From assembly GCA_945882415.1 (NCBI GenBank), contig CAMCWC010000012.1, forward strand, positions 1 to 64,000: 64,000 nucleotides of DNA, in the 5' to 3' direction. The position numbers were made by a program, and so were the translations under genes. Position 1 is the first letter of the stretch. Each line of letters begins with the position of its first letter. Below are positions 1-7,768 of this stretch, piece by piece. The stretch comes from Chthonomonas calidirosea (GTDB taxonomy: Bacteria; Armatimonadota; Fimbriimonadia; Fimbriimonadales; Fimbriimonadaceae). The notes under the pieces were generated by a model that did not search any database, was not told the DNA's origin, and saw nothing but the letters and a program-made list of their open reading frames with translations.

Positions 1-2
1 GG

Positions 3-131
3 CTCATTGCTCAGCGGAAAGCGAAACGTTCAGCGCTGGTTGCCGTGATGCACAAACTGATCCGGGTCGCCTATGGGGTGCTCAAAGGAGGTGCGCCGTT
101 CGACCGTCAGCAGGGCTTGACACCCAATTGA
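3..131 (+). CDS. IS110-family transposase, C-terminal fragment (runs off the left edge)
   Basis: The first 43 codons read in frame 3 from the window edge to a TGA at 129-131. The peptide (reading LVAVMHKLIRVAYGVLKGGAPFD near its end) matches the usual C-terminus of IS110/IS1111 (Transposase_20) recombinases, which end in a conserved ALVAVMRKL-type helix followed by a short basic tail. The upstream catalytic parts lie outside the window, so intactness cannot be judged. No terminal inverted repeat is visible just downstream, which is normal for IS110 elements. Its presence marks this edge as a mobile or accessory boundary. Family assignment rests on the C-terminal motif only. Confidence 0.7.
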   Translation, partial: LIAQRKAKRSALVAVMHKLIRVAYGVLKGGAPFDRQQGLTPN

Positions 132-141
132 CAACACGGTA

Positions 142-179
142 TCTCTCCATTCCGATGGAGAGGGGGCAGGGGGTGAGGA
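142..179. repeat. Dispersed repeat copy A (CTCTCCAT...ATGGAGAGGGGG)
   Basis: An imperfect palindrome CTCTCCAT-tccg-ATGGAGAG is followed by a G-rich GGGGCAGGGGGTGAGG tail. The same architecture (palindromic pyrimidine/purine arms plus a GGGGGTG tail) recurs at 191-237 and 43661-43708. Intergenic repeats of this general form are common in many bacterial genomes; their role is not established. Confidence 0.6.
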
Positions 180-190
180 CGCGCCAGCCT

Positions 191-237
191 GCTCCTTTCG
201 TTTCTTTATGAGAGGAGGTGTTGGGGGTGGCGAGCCG
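191..237. repeat. Dispersed repeat copy B
   Basis: This copy starts GCTCCTTTC and contains ATGAGAGGAGG and GGGGGTGGCGAGCCG. It aligns without gaps to 43662-43708 at about 39 of 47 positions, counted by eye. Both copies lie between genes, one beside an IS110 fragment and one beside a restriction-modification island. Confidence 0.65.
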
Positions 238-294
238 AGCAGCTAACACTTTCGCCGAAGCCACGCAAAGCCATCCAAGGTGCCCGTCCCGTAG

Positions 295-313
295 CTCACT
301 CGTCCCGAGTGAG
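295..313. repeat. 8-bp perfect inverted repeat, 3-base loop
   Basis: CTCACTCG (295-302), loop TCC, CGAGTGAG (306-313). There is no T-tract on either side, so it is not an obvious intrinsic terminator. It may belong to another REP-like intergenic repeat. Confidence 0.4.
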
Positions 314-564
314 TTCGCGTAGCCGCAATCCGGAACCCAGCCAAAACCCGTTCGCTACAACTTTCCGAACGCAGGCGGGACGCCCACGCTACTTTTCAAA
401 CGGCGCCAGTCACCTAGCACATTCGACATTCAGCGCATCAAAAATTTGCACCTAAGACCTCATCCATATACCAACCAGTGAACACCGAAACATAAGAAAA
501 AGAAGCACCACGAGCCAGAACCTTAAAGCGTGCTTGTTCTTCATGTCATAGCCAAACGCCACCT

Positions 565-1068
565 TCAACCTCCCTTCTTTTCTTGCCAAACCTTCTGAAG
601 CAATTCCATCAACTCTCGAATCTGATTCCGACCGTCCACGTCTCCCTCTCCCGCCCGAGCAAAAATGCCCTCATCGCCCGTGGCAACCAAGGTCCGGGTC
701 TTGTCCTGGCTATCAACCAAAATAGCGTGCACCGATGCCATCGCAAACTGCAGAAAATCGATGACAAGATCGGGCGGACTATCCTCAAACTCGATCACGT
801 ACCCGTCCGTCAAACCACCCAACTCCGGGCATCGGTCCGAAACGATCTTCTCTAGATCATGCTTACGCGAGCTTTCCCAGATCAGTGTTTCATGCAGAAA
901 TACCGTCGGGGCTGGGCCGACGAAAGCAGCCGTTCGGACCGCAATCTCACGCACCGAAGAATGCTCAGGCCAGAAGATGCAGAAGTCGTCGCAATCATAC
1001 ATCTCGTTGTATTTGGACTCGAAAGCCTTTACAACCGGTCCTTCAAAGTCGTGCAATGTGATTATCAT
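565..1068 (-). CDS. Unknown acidic protein, last gene of a three-gene cluster
   Basis: This is a 167-residue protein starting MIITLHDFEG. The ATG at 1068 overlaps the stop of the upstream ankyrin gene in the 4-base form ATGA, which decides the start against a longer in-frame extension. I do not recognise a family. It is acidic and probably cytoplasmic, with no signal peptide or membrane segment. It has a well-formed alternating hydrophobic pattern and a Lys-rich C-terminus. Coupling to an ankyrin protein and a DUF4375 protein next to a mobile element suggests an accessory or immunity-type role, which is inference from context only. Confidence 0.65.
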   Translation of the reverse strand: MIITLHDFEGPVVKAFESKYNEMYDCDDFCIFWPEHSSVREIAVRTAAFVGPAPTVFLHETLIWESSRKHDLEKIVSDRCPELGGLTDGYVIEFEDSPPDLVIDFLQFAMASVHAILVDSQDKTRTLVATGDEGIFARAGEGDVDGRNQIRELMELLQKVWQEKKGG

Positions 1069-1640
1069 AAGTGCTGCACCATCCCTGGACCTTCCAGAGC
1101 TGGCACACCATACGATGTAATCCGAGGAATGCCCAACAACGGCCCAAACGCTGGCTCCCAAACCTTCCAGTGGTCCTCATCATCGAACTGACAACGACAA
1201 TGATCGATCGGCAAGTACCCGTCCCGATCCTCCTCGTCAATCCGGGATCCGAGCGCTAGGAGCACCCCAACCGTTCCCAGGTTAAGCGCGTGTGCCGCTG
1301 AGTGCATCGGAGACCAGCTATTCCGATCCTTAACATTCGGATCAATCCCGCGAGCAACAAAGAGCGCGGCAATTTCGGGCGATTCCTCAACCCGTCCCGC
1401 TACATAGTGAAGACTGGTCGAGCGTCTGAAGTCCGTCACGTTCACCGGATGGCCGTACTCCAGAAGATCATAAACGAGCCCGTAGTCCCCAAAAGTCGCC
1501 GCCGCATGCAATATCGTCCGCCCACCCTCGGCGTTGACTAGGACCGGATTGGACAACGCCTTCAGATACTTCGCGCGTACCACCTCGGATCGAGCCCGGA
1601 GCAGCTTGTTAGACCGGTCAAAAAAAGGCCGAGTTCTCAA
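1065..1640 (-). CDS. Ankyrin-repeat protein, start uncertain
   Basis: The ORF carries three to four ankyrin-type repeats. Recognisable cores are GGRTILHAAATFGDYGLVYDLLEY, then TSLHYVAGR with ALFVARGIDPNVKD, and SWSPMHSAAHALNLGTVGVLLALG. Such repeats are protein-interaction scaffolds and occur in bacterial immunity and effector proteins. A TTG at 1640 is proposed as the start because the upstream DUF4375 gene ends at 1669. The natural-looking ATG at 1656 is in another frame and would join this frame only if the A7 run at 1620-1626 lost one base. The 3' end overlaps the next gene by 4 bases. Confidence 0.7.
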   Translation of the reverse strand: MRTRPFFDRSNKLLRARSEVVRAKYLKALSNPVLVNAEGGRTILHAAATFGDYGLVYDLLEYGHPVNVTDFRRSTSLHYVAGRVEESPEIAALFVARGIDPNVKDRNSWSPMHSAAHALNLGTVGVLLALGSRIDEEDRDGYLPIDHCRCQFDDEDHWKVWEPAFGPLLGIPRITSYGVPALEGPGMVQHL

Positions 1641-1668
1641 CCTTGACTTTCTGCATCTCTCAGACAGC

Positions 1669-2124
1669 CTACTCGTCCTTGAAATACTCATCAAAGTAGA
1701 AATCCAAGTGCTGTCGAACGTAGCGCTGAATCGATTCTTCGAGCGTTTCTGGCAACGCAAAATACCGATCATCCAGATCATAAAAGGCCTTCGTTCCACC
1801 AATCAGCTCCGCAACAGCTTCGTGATGCTCATCTGGATCTTCGTCCGTTCGTATCGGCTGAGTTCCGCCAGGAAATCTTGCCAGACTCTGACGAATAATT
1901 TCTGCATGCTCATTTGCACCAATAAGCTCTAAGAACTTGATGTGCTGCTCCGCTTCAAAGGATCCGTTCCCGTAGTACTGAAACAAGCCGCCATTCTTGA
2001 TCTCAGCATCAGCATAAGGAATAACGTCAATCAAGTCCTCGTCCATGGTGTACTGCTGTAGCCAGTACACCAAGGCTTCGTCATCCAAACTCGAACACTT
2101 CTGATCAAACTCTTCTCGATCCAT
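1669..2124 (-). CDS. DUF4375 (DMP19-like) protein
   Basis: This 151-residue protein starts MDREEFDQKC. It shows the features of DUF4375/DMP19-type proteins: an Asn-Gly-Gly-Leu-Phe-Gln-Tyr-Tyr motif near residues 44-51 (NGGLFQYYGNGS), then an ANEHAEIIRQSLARFP helix. The family has no proven enzymatic role, but members recur in polymorphic-toxin and immunity neighbourhoods. The ATG at 2124 has a GGAG about 10 bases upstream. A longer in-frame extension antisense to the GH29 gene end is rejected as a start. It is first gene of the cluster with the ankyrin and unknown genes. Confidence 0.75.
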   Translation of the reverse strand: MDREEFDQKCSSLDDEALVYWLQQYTMDEDLIDVIPYADAEIKNGGLFQYYGNGSFEAEQHIKFLELIGANEHAEIIRQSLARFPGGTQPIRTDEDPDEHHEAVAELIGGTKAFYDLDDRYFALPETLEESIQRYVRQHLDFYFDEYFKDE

Positions 2125-2270
2125 TTTCTTTCTCCACGTCATTCGAGCAGCAGAATTCTGTTGTCTGGTAACGCTTTCGGGTCCGCGTGATTCTGTCCGC
2201 CTTTCCGGAGCAACGCAGAGCAATACAAAGCCACTCAAGGCCACCCAAAGCGCCGCCCCGACAGCGGCCT

Positions 2271-5252
2271 TCACCCCAGCCGCACCGACCGCAGATTCAT
2301 CACCGCCCCGTTCGGCATCGACTTCGCCTTCACCCGGACCGTTGCGCGGCCCGTCGTCACCAGCGAAACCTCGCCGAGTTCGACCGTCTCGAACGCCGAC
2401 CAGCTCCCCGTCGATTTCACCGTGAACGACTTCGTCTCGCCGCCGACCTGAACCTCGACGACGCTTCCGGCAAAGCTTGGCTCGCAAGCATACGAAAGCG
2501 ACAACCGATAAGTCCCCGTTCGGGTCACATTGAACTCCCACTGAACGGAGTCCTCCGCATCGGTCCAAAAACCGAGAGCATCCTTATCCGCTTCATAGCC
2601 AATCCGCCCGGTTGGCACCGCATCCGAAGCCGCAAAGACCGCGGAACCATCCGCCGCCTGTCCAGCCAAAGGCGTCTCAACTCGAACGTCACCCGCAATC
2701 GAAAGCGCTACGACCCGAACCCCGGAACCCGCCGGGACCGAGAGCACCCACTCGCCGTCGCGCTTCGAAACCGGAACCGAAGCCCCCGTCGAAACCAGCT
2801 TCGCCGACCGAATATCAGTTCGAAGGCCCGACAAAACGACCTCGGTCGAACCATCAAACATGTGGGCAAAAAGCGTGTTGCCCTTCCGCGTCATTCGCCC
2901 CCACTTCGGCGCTCGAACATACGGCCCCGCCGTCGTGCCATAAACCGCCGATCCATTCAGCTTCAGCCAAGACCCGACGCCCAAAAGCCGATCGACCGAA
3001 GCCGGAGGAATCTCGCCCAATCCGGTCGGACCGACGTTCAGCAAGTAGTTACCGCCCTTGGACGCGCAATCGATCAGGTTCCGAATCAGCATCTCCGTCG
3101 ATTTCCAGTTCTCGTCCTTCGCATGGAAGCCCCAAGAACCGTTCATTGTCATGCAGCTTTCCCAATCGACCCCCGGCAGCCCGTTCCCCGGAATCTCCTG
3201 CTCCGGCGTTCCAAAGTCCCCGGCAAACGAGCCCGCCGCATTGAAGCCCTGCATCCCGTTCCGCCCCTTGTCCACGCGGTTGTTGACAATGATGTTCGGC
3301 TGCAAACCGCGCACGTACTTGTAAAGGTCCAGCCCATCATCGTGGGTCCAAGTGCCGTCCCACTCGCCGTCAAACCAAAGCACCGCGACGTCGCCGTACT
3401 CGGTCAGCAACTCCTTAAGCTGCGCCTTCATGTACTTCACGTACCGGGCATAGTTGGTCTTAACTTCCGGCCGCAAATCCCAAGAAACGCGTGGCGCATA
3501 GTCGGGATGCTGCCAGTCGAGAATCGAGTGGTAGAAGCCGAGCTTAATGCCCGCCTTTCGGCACTCCTCCGCCAACGGCTTCAGCAAATCCTTTCGGTAC
3601 GGCGTGTTGCCGACGTTAAATGTCCCCTGCTTACTCGGCCAAAGGGCAAATCCTTCGTGATGCTTGCTGGTAATCACGATGTACTTCATCCCCGCCGCCT
3701 TCGCAGTGGCGACCCAAGCCTTCGGGTCGTACTTCACCGGGTTGAACGTATCCCGCAAAGGCGCCCAATCCGCCGCCGGAATCCGCGCCGTGTTCATCAG
3801 CCACTCGCTTGCTCCGCCGTAGTTCTTGCCGCGCCACTCACCTGCCGGCTGCGCATAAAGCCCCCAGTGAATGAACATGCCAAACCGCGCCTCGCGCCAC
3901 CAAGCCATGCGCCGATCCTTCTCCGCCTGGCTCTCAATCACCTGCTTCTTCAAACCGGGAGTCGCATAAACAGCCAACGAGTTGAGCCGAGACCCATCTC
4001 GACCGTAGTGATAAACCTCAATCTCGTCTGCCGAAGTCGGCGGAACCGTGATGATCCTCTTCGGCCCAATCGTGGTGCCCTGAGCAAGCCGAGACCACTC
4101 TTTCCCACGACGAACGTTGATCGAGAATTCTTCGACTTTCTGCCCATTCCGCAGGTCCTCGGCAATCACGACTCGATCAAAAGGTCCAGAAACCGCGACC
4201 TTGGTCGATTGGAAAGCCCGCGTCAACTTCCCGTTCGAGTTAGCACGACCATAAGTGGCGTTGAGCAACTTGCGCCAACCAAGCAGCGACTTCTCATCAT
4301 TCTCGTGCACTAACCCGCGCCGATCGACTGGCAGATTCAGCAACAAGTTCGCCCCGCGCCCAACCGACTTCTCGTACAGTTCGACCAAATTCTCCGGCGA
4401 GCGAACCTTGTCGTCCTGCTCAGGATGATAGAACCAGCCCGGCCGAATCGACACATCGGCCTCAGCCGGAACGTAAAACTTCCCGTCTGGATGCCCCACC
4501 GGGAGCTCCTTGTATCGCGAAGTCCCGGGAGTCAGCTCATCCGCCTTCAAAGTCGTCCAGTTGGTCTCGGAGGCGACTCCGTCCTCGTTGCCCACCCAGC
4601 GAATATCTGGCCCGGCATCGCTGAAGATCACCGCGTTCGGCTGGTGCTTTCGAACGGTGCTTACGAATAACTTCCAGTCGTAAACCTGCTTCTTTCCATT
4701 CGGTCCCTCGCCATTCGCCCCGTCAAACCAAACCTCAAACACGGGACCGTACTGAGTCAAAACCTCGGTCAGAGTGTTGGCAAAAATCTGGTTGTATTCC
4801 GGCGTTCCGTATGCCGGATGATTTCTGTCCCAAGGCGATAGATAAACGCCGAGCTTCAGTCCGTACTCTTTGCAAGCCTCCGAAAGCTCTCGCAGAACAT
4901 CGCCCTTTCCGCCCTTCCAGCCGCTCTCCCGCACGGTGTGCTTGCTGAACTTGCTCGGCCAAAGGCAGAAGCCATCGTGATGCTTCGCGGTGAGAATGAT
5001 CCCCTTCATCCCGGCAGCTTTCGCCACCCGCGCCCACTGCCGCGTGTCGAGCTGAGTCGGCGCGAACACCTTAGGATCTTCCTTCCCCTCGCCCCACTCC
5101 CGATTAGTAAACGTATTCGGGCCAAAATGCACGAATGCATACGTTTCCAGCTTGTGCCACGCCAGTTGGGCTTTCGATGGTTTCGGAATGTCGAAAGATA
5201 CTGGTCGCAGGGGAGTCATGCCTATGGTTACCATCAGCGCGAGCGAAATCAC
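2271..5252 (-). CDS. Tandem GH29 alpha-L-fucosidase, two catalytic domains in one chain
   Basis: This 993-residue predicted secreted glycoside hydrolase should release alpha-linked L-fucose from glycans. Domain 1 (about residues 20-330) has VHFGPNTFT, TAKHHDGFCLWPS and EVWFDGANGEG. Domain 2 (about 445-770) has GMFIHWGLYAQ, TSKHHEGFALWPS and AVLWFDGEWDG. The Asp of WFDG, the GH29 nucleophile, is present in both (D177 and D628). A linker/beta segment (340-435) separates them, and a carbohydrate-binding-like beta domain fills about 860-993. Single GH29 enzymes are usually 400-600 residues, so this is a real two-domain fusion without an internal stop. The N-terminus (GTG start; a later ATG is possible) is hydrophobic but lacks a strongly basic n-region. 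Confidence 0.9.
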   Translation of the reverse strand: MISLALMVTIGMTPLRPVSFDIPKPSKAQLAWHKLETYAFVHFGPNTFTNREWGEGKEDPKVFAPTQLDTRQWARVAKAAGMKGIILTAKHHDGFCLWPSKFSKHTVRESGWKGGKGDVLRELSEACKEYGLKLGVYLSPWDRNHPAYGTPEYNQIFANTLTEVLTQYGPVFEVWFDGANGEGPNGKKQVYDWKLFVSTVRKHQPNAVIFSDAGPDIRWVGNEDGVASETNWTTLKADELTPGTSRYKELPVGHPDGKFYVPAEADVSIRPGWFYHPEQDDKVRSPENLVELYEKSVGRGANLLLNLPVDRRGLVHENDEKSLLGWRKLLNATYGRANSNGKLTRAFQSTKVAVSGPFDRVVIAEDLRNGQKVEEFSINVRRGKEWSRLAQGTTIGPKRIITVPPTSADEIEVYHYGRDGSRLNSLAVYATPGLKKQVIESQAEKDRRMAWWREARFGMFIHWGLYAQPAGEWRGKNYGGASEWLMNTARIPAADWAPLRDTFNPVKYDPKAWVATAKAAGMKYIVITSKHHEGFALWPSKQGTFNVGNTPYRKDLLKPLAEECRKAGIKLGFYHSILDWQHPDYAPRVSWDLRPEVKTNYARYVKYMKAQLKELLTEYGDVAVLWFDGEWDGTWTHDDGLDLYKYVRGLQPNIIVNNRVDKGRNGMQGFNAAGSFAGDFGTPEQEIPGNGLPGVDWESCMTMNGSWGFHAKDENWKSTEMLIRNLIDCASKGGNYLLNVGPTGLGEIPPASVDRLLGVGSWLKLNGSAVYGTTAGPYVRAPKWGRMTRKGNTLFAHMFDGSTEVVLSGLRTDIRSAKLVSTGASVPVSKRDGEWVLSVPAGSGVRVVALSIAGDVRVETPLAGQAADGSAVFAASDAVPTGRIGYEADKDALGFWTDAEDSVQWEFNVTRTGTYRLSLSYACEPSFAGSVVEVQVGGETKSFTVKSTGSWSAFETVELGEVSLVTTGRATVRVKAKSMPNGAVMNLRSVRLG

Positions 5253-5312
5253 GTTTGCAGTCTAACAATTTTCTGGCCGTTGGGCGAGACTGATTTCTTA
5301 ACATTCGCCTGC

Positions 5313-5318
5313 TATAAC
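5313..5318 (+). promoter_or_regulatory. Putative -10 element (TATAAC) for the phn operon
   Basis: TATAAC lies 10 bases before the ATG of phnD, which would give a leader of only a few bases. No convincing -35 is seen at standard spacing. Confidence 0.35.
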
Positions 5319-5328
5319 GCTTCGAACT

Positions 5329-6261
5329 ATGAAAACCGGAAAACTGATTTGCGCCCTCGTTCTAGGCGCGGCTACCATCGCCGCCCTTTTCGGCTGCGCG
5401 TCCGGTAGCTCCGAAAATGGAAAGGCTGCCGAAGGCGATAAGCCAACGGCCACCCAAACCGAGCTCAACTTCGCCCTGGTTCCTTCGGAAGACGCCGAAG
5501 CCATGGCCGAAGGATTCGAACCGATCCGAGCCCAAATGGAAAAGGACCTCGGAATGAAGGTGAACCTACTCCGCCTGACGGACTACACCAGCGCGATCGA
5601 ATCCATGCGCGCCGGAAAGGTCGACATCGCCTGGTACGGCCCGCTCTCCATGGTTCTCGCCAAGCAACAAGCGGAAGCAACTGCCTTCGCCATTCCGATG
5701 GTCAAGGGCAAAGGCGAAAGCTATAAATCGATGATCCTGGTTAAGGCCGATTCCCCTGTCACTTCGGTCGACGGCCTCGAAGGTAAGAAACTGGCTCTGG
5801 TCGACCCGGGCTCCACGAGCGGCAATCTCCTTCCCCGTTTTGCGATTCTTAAAGCGACGAAGCGGAAGGCAGAAGATGTCCTCGGAGAAGTCACGTACGC
5901 TGGCTCCCACGATGCGGCTCTGCTCGCCCTGCAGGGAGGAAGCGTCGATGCCTGCGGCATCCAAGACATCACCTACGACTCGTTCATCCAAAAGGGTCAG
6001 CTCAAAGCTGCGGATGTTCGCATAATCTGGACCAGCGACCCGATCCCGGCATCACCTTTTGGAATGCGAAAAGGGCTCGATGCGACTCTCGCAAAGAAGG
6101 TCACCGAAAGCCTCCTCGGCATGCACGAAAAGGGCGTGATGATGAACGTTCCCGGCCAAGGTGAAATCGTCAAGTTCGTCCCCATCACCCAGGCCGCCTA
6201 CGAACCCATCGAAAAACTCGCCAACACGCTTGGCCTCAGCGCCAAAGAAATGGCGAAGTAG
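5329..6261 (+). CDS. phnD: Phosphonate/phosphate/phosphite ABC transporter substrate-binding lipoprotein
   Basis: A 310-residue PhnD-family binding protein. The N-terminus is a lipoprotein signal with lipobox LFGC and Cys23 as the lipidation site, so it is membrane-anchored at the cell surface or in the periplasm. The body has the PhnD pattern: FALVPSEDAEAMAEGFEP, the MRAGKVDIAWYGPLS segment and GSTSGNLLPRFA, where the ligand-binding Ser/Thr cluster lies. It starts the operon with ATPase and two permeases following. Whether it binds phosphonate, phosphite or phosphate cannot be told from sequence reading. The ATG at 5329 is the only start that places the signal peptide properly. Confidence 0.9.
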   Translation: MKTGKLICALVLGAATIAALFGCASGSSENGKAAEGDKPTATQTELNFALVPSEDAEAMAEGFEPIRAQMEKDLGMKVNLLRLTDYTSAIESMRAGKVDIAWYGPLSMVLAKQQAEATAFAIPMVKGKGESYKSMILVKADSPVTSVDGLEGKKLALVDPGSTSGNLLPRFAILKATKRKAEDVLGEVTYAGSHDAALLALQGGSVDACGIQDITYDSFIQKGQLKAADVRIIWTSDPIPASPFGMRKGLDATLAKKVTESLLGMHEKGVMMNVPGQGEIVKFVPITQAAYEPIEKLANTLGLSAKEMAK

Positions 6262-6263
6262 AA

Positions 6264-6998
6264 ATGCAGCCTATTGTCCGGTTCGGAAACGTCACAAAGC
6301 GCTTTCCGAACGGCGTTACCGCCCTAAACGAGGTCAACCTTGAGTTCTTTCCCGGCCAAGTAGCCGTCGTCCTCGGCCCCAGCGGCGCGGGAAAGAGCAC
6401 GCTCCTGCGCATCATCAACGGCTTAGAATCACCCACAACCGGCACCGTCAGCGTCGGTGATCTCGCCGTAACCCCCGCCAACCACCGCGCGGTTCGAAAA
6501 CGCGTCGGCATGGTGTTTCAACAGTTCAATCTCGTACCGCGTTTGTCGGTGATGGCAAATGTCCTCTGTGGTCGGCTTGCCTACCGAAACATCTGGACGA
6601 GCCTCTTTTTCACCTTTCCCGCCAGCGATTTCGAACTCGCCGAGAAAGCCCTGGCGGCGGTGGGTTTGGGCGATCGGGCCTGGGACCGGGTGGACAAGCT
6701 AAGCGGTGGTCAGCAGCAGCGAGTCGCGATTGCCCGCACCGTCGTGCAGCAAGGCGCGGTGATCCTCGCCGATGAACCCGTGGCCTCCCTCGACCCGGCA
6801 ACTAGCATCGAGATCATGGACATCCTCGTCAAGATCGCGAAAGAGACGGGCTGCGGTCTGATCTTAAATCTTCACCAGGTGGACCTCGCGCTGAAGTACG
6901 GCGAGCGCATCATCGGCATCAAACGCGGGGTGGTTCAGTTCGATTCGAAGCCATCTGACTTGGGAGAGGACCAAATCGCGGCCCTGTATGCCGCGTGA
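6264..6998 (+). CDS. phnC: Phosphonate-type ABC transporter ATP-binding protein
   Basis: A 244-residue cytoplasmic ATPase that powers import. Walker A GPSGAGKST is at residues 38-46, the Q-loop is in MVFQQFNL, the ABC signature LSGGQQQRV starts at about 146, Walker B ILADEP is at about 167-172 and the switch His is in LNLHQVDLA. The insert LAYRNIWTSLFFTFPASDF is typical of PhnC. It starts 2 bases after phnD, and its stop overlaps the GTG of the first permease (GTGA at 6995-6998), indicating translational coupling. Confidence 0.93.
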   Translation: MQPIVRFGNVTKRFPNGVTALNEVNLEFFPGQVAVVLGPSGAGKSTLLRIINGLESPTTGTVSVGDLAVTPANHRAVRKRVGMVFQQFNLVPRLSVMANVLCGRLAYRNIWTSLFFTFPASDFELAEKALAAVGLGDRAWDRVDKLSGGQQQRVAIARTVVQQGAVILADEPVASLDPATSIEIMDILVKIAKETGCGLILNLHQVDLALKYGERIIGIKRGVVQFDSKPSDLGEDQIAALYAA

Positions 6999-7768
6999 GG
7001 TGCGTCACCCCGAACCGCGCACCGCGGGTCGGCACCATTGCTGGCACTTCGCTGGTGGTCGTCTTCCTAGCCGCAACCTATCCGCTAATCCAGCTGGACC
7101 CCGGCCGAAACCTCGGAAACCTGTTTTCATTCCTCGGTCGCTTCGCGGTCGCCCCGAACTGGGAATACGCACCAAAGCTCGGACCAAGACTTTGGGAAAC
7201 CGTCCTCATGGCGTTCGTCGCCACCTTTTGGGCGATCCTGATCTCGTTCCCCGTCTGCTTTTTCGCTTCCCAAAGGTTCACATCGAACAAGATTCTCGGA
7301 GCCGGGATTCGTGGAATCGTCGCCGTTCTGCGGGCGTTCCCCGAGCTGATGTTGGCCCTACTTCTGGCGTCATCCATCGGCCTCGGACCCATTGCCGGCG
7401 TGGTGGCCTTGTTCCTAACGACGGTGGGCTTCCTGGTGAAGACCTTCGCCGAAAGCCTCGACGTTGTTGATCGCAAACCGGTTGAAGGAATCACCGCCGC
7501 CGGCGCCGACTGGACGGGAATCCGCAGCATCGGCGCGGTCCCGCAGGCGTTGCCCGATTTTGTGGGCCTGTCGCTCTACTCGTTCGACGTCAACATCCGC
7601 GCCTCGGCGATTATTGGTGCGCTTGGGGCTGGAGGGATCGGCTACGACATCAGCCAAGCGGTCAAGCTCTTCCAGTTCGACCGCCTGGGCCTACTCATCG
7701 TCTCAATCTATCTCATCGTCGCGGCGATCGATGTCGCCTCAAGCCAGATCCGCCGGAGGCTCCATTGA
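6995..7768 (+). CDS. phnE: Phosphonate-type ABC transporter permease 1
   Basis: A 257-residue inner-membrane permease of the PhnE family with about six hydrophobic segments. The EAA-like loop VEGITAAGADWTGIRSIGAVPQALPDF contacts PhnC. The GTG start overlaps the phnC stop. The C-terminal pattern SAIIGALGAGGIGYDISQAV is diagnostic of PhnE. It pairs with a second, diverged permease directly downstream, so the channel is probably a heterodimer. Confidence 0.9.
   Translation: MRCVTPNRAPRVGTIAGTSLVVVFLAATYPLIQLDPGRNLGNLFSFLGRFAVAPNWEYAPKLGPRLWETVLMAFVATFWAILISFPVCFFASQRFTSNKILGAGIRGIVAVLRAFPELMLALLLASSIGLGPIAGVVALFLTTVGFLVKTFAESLDVVDRKPVEGITAAGADWTGIRSIGAVPQALPDFVGLSLYSFDVNIRASAIIGALGAGGIGYDISQAVKLFQFDRLGLLIVSIYLIVAAIDVASSQIRRRLH

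Larger units (their letters stand above)
132..564. other. Gene-poor spacer with dispersed palindromic repeats
   Basis: No convincing gene is seen in these 433 bases; the only open frame is short and antisense. The stretch carries two copies of a GAGAGG-GGGGGTG type repeat and an 8-bp inverted repeat, annotated separately. It separates the IS110 fragment from a minus-strand gene cluster whose 3' end is at 565. It probably holds the transcription end of that cluster, but no clear T-tract terminator is visible. Confidence 0.6.

Noticed and set aside
2187-4313. A 708-codon open frame on the plus strand across the GH29 gene
   Set aside because: It is antisense to a gene with clear GH29 motifs and is Arg/Pro-rich, typical of a shadow frame in GC-rich DNA.
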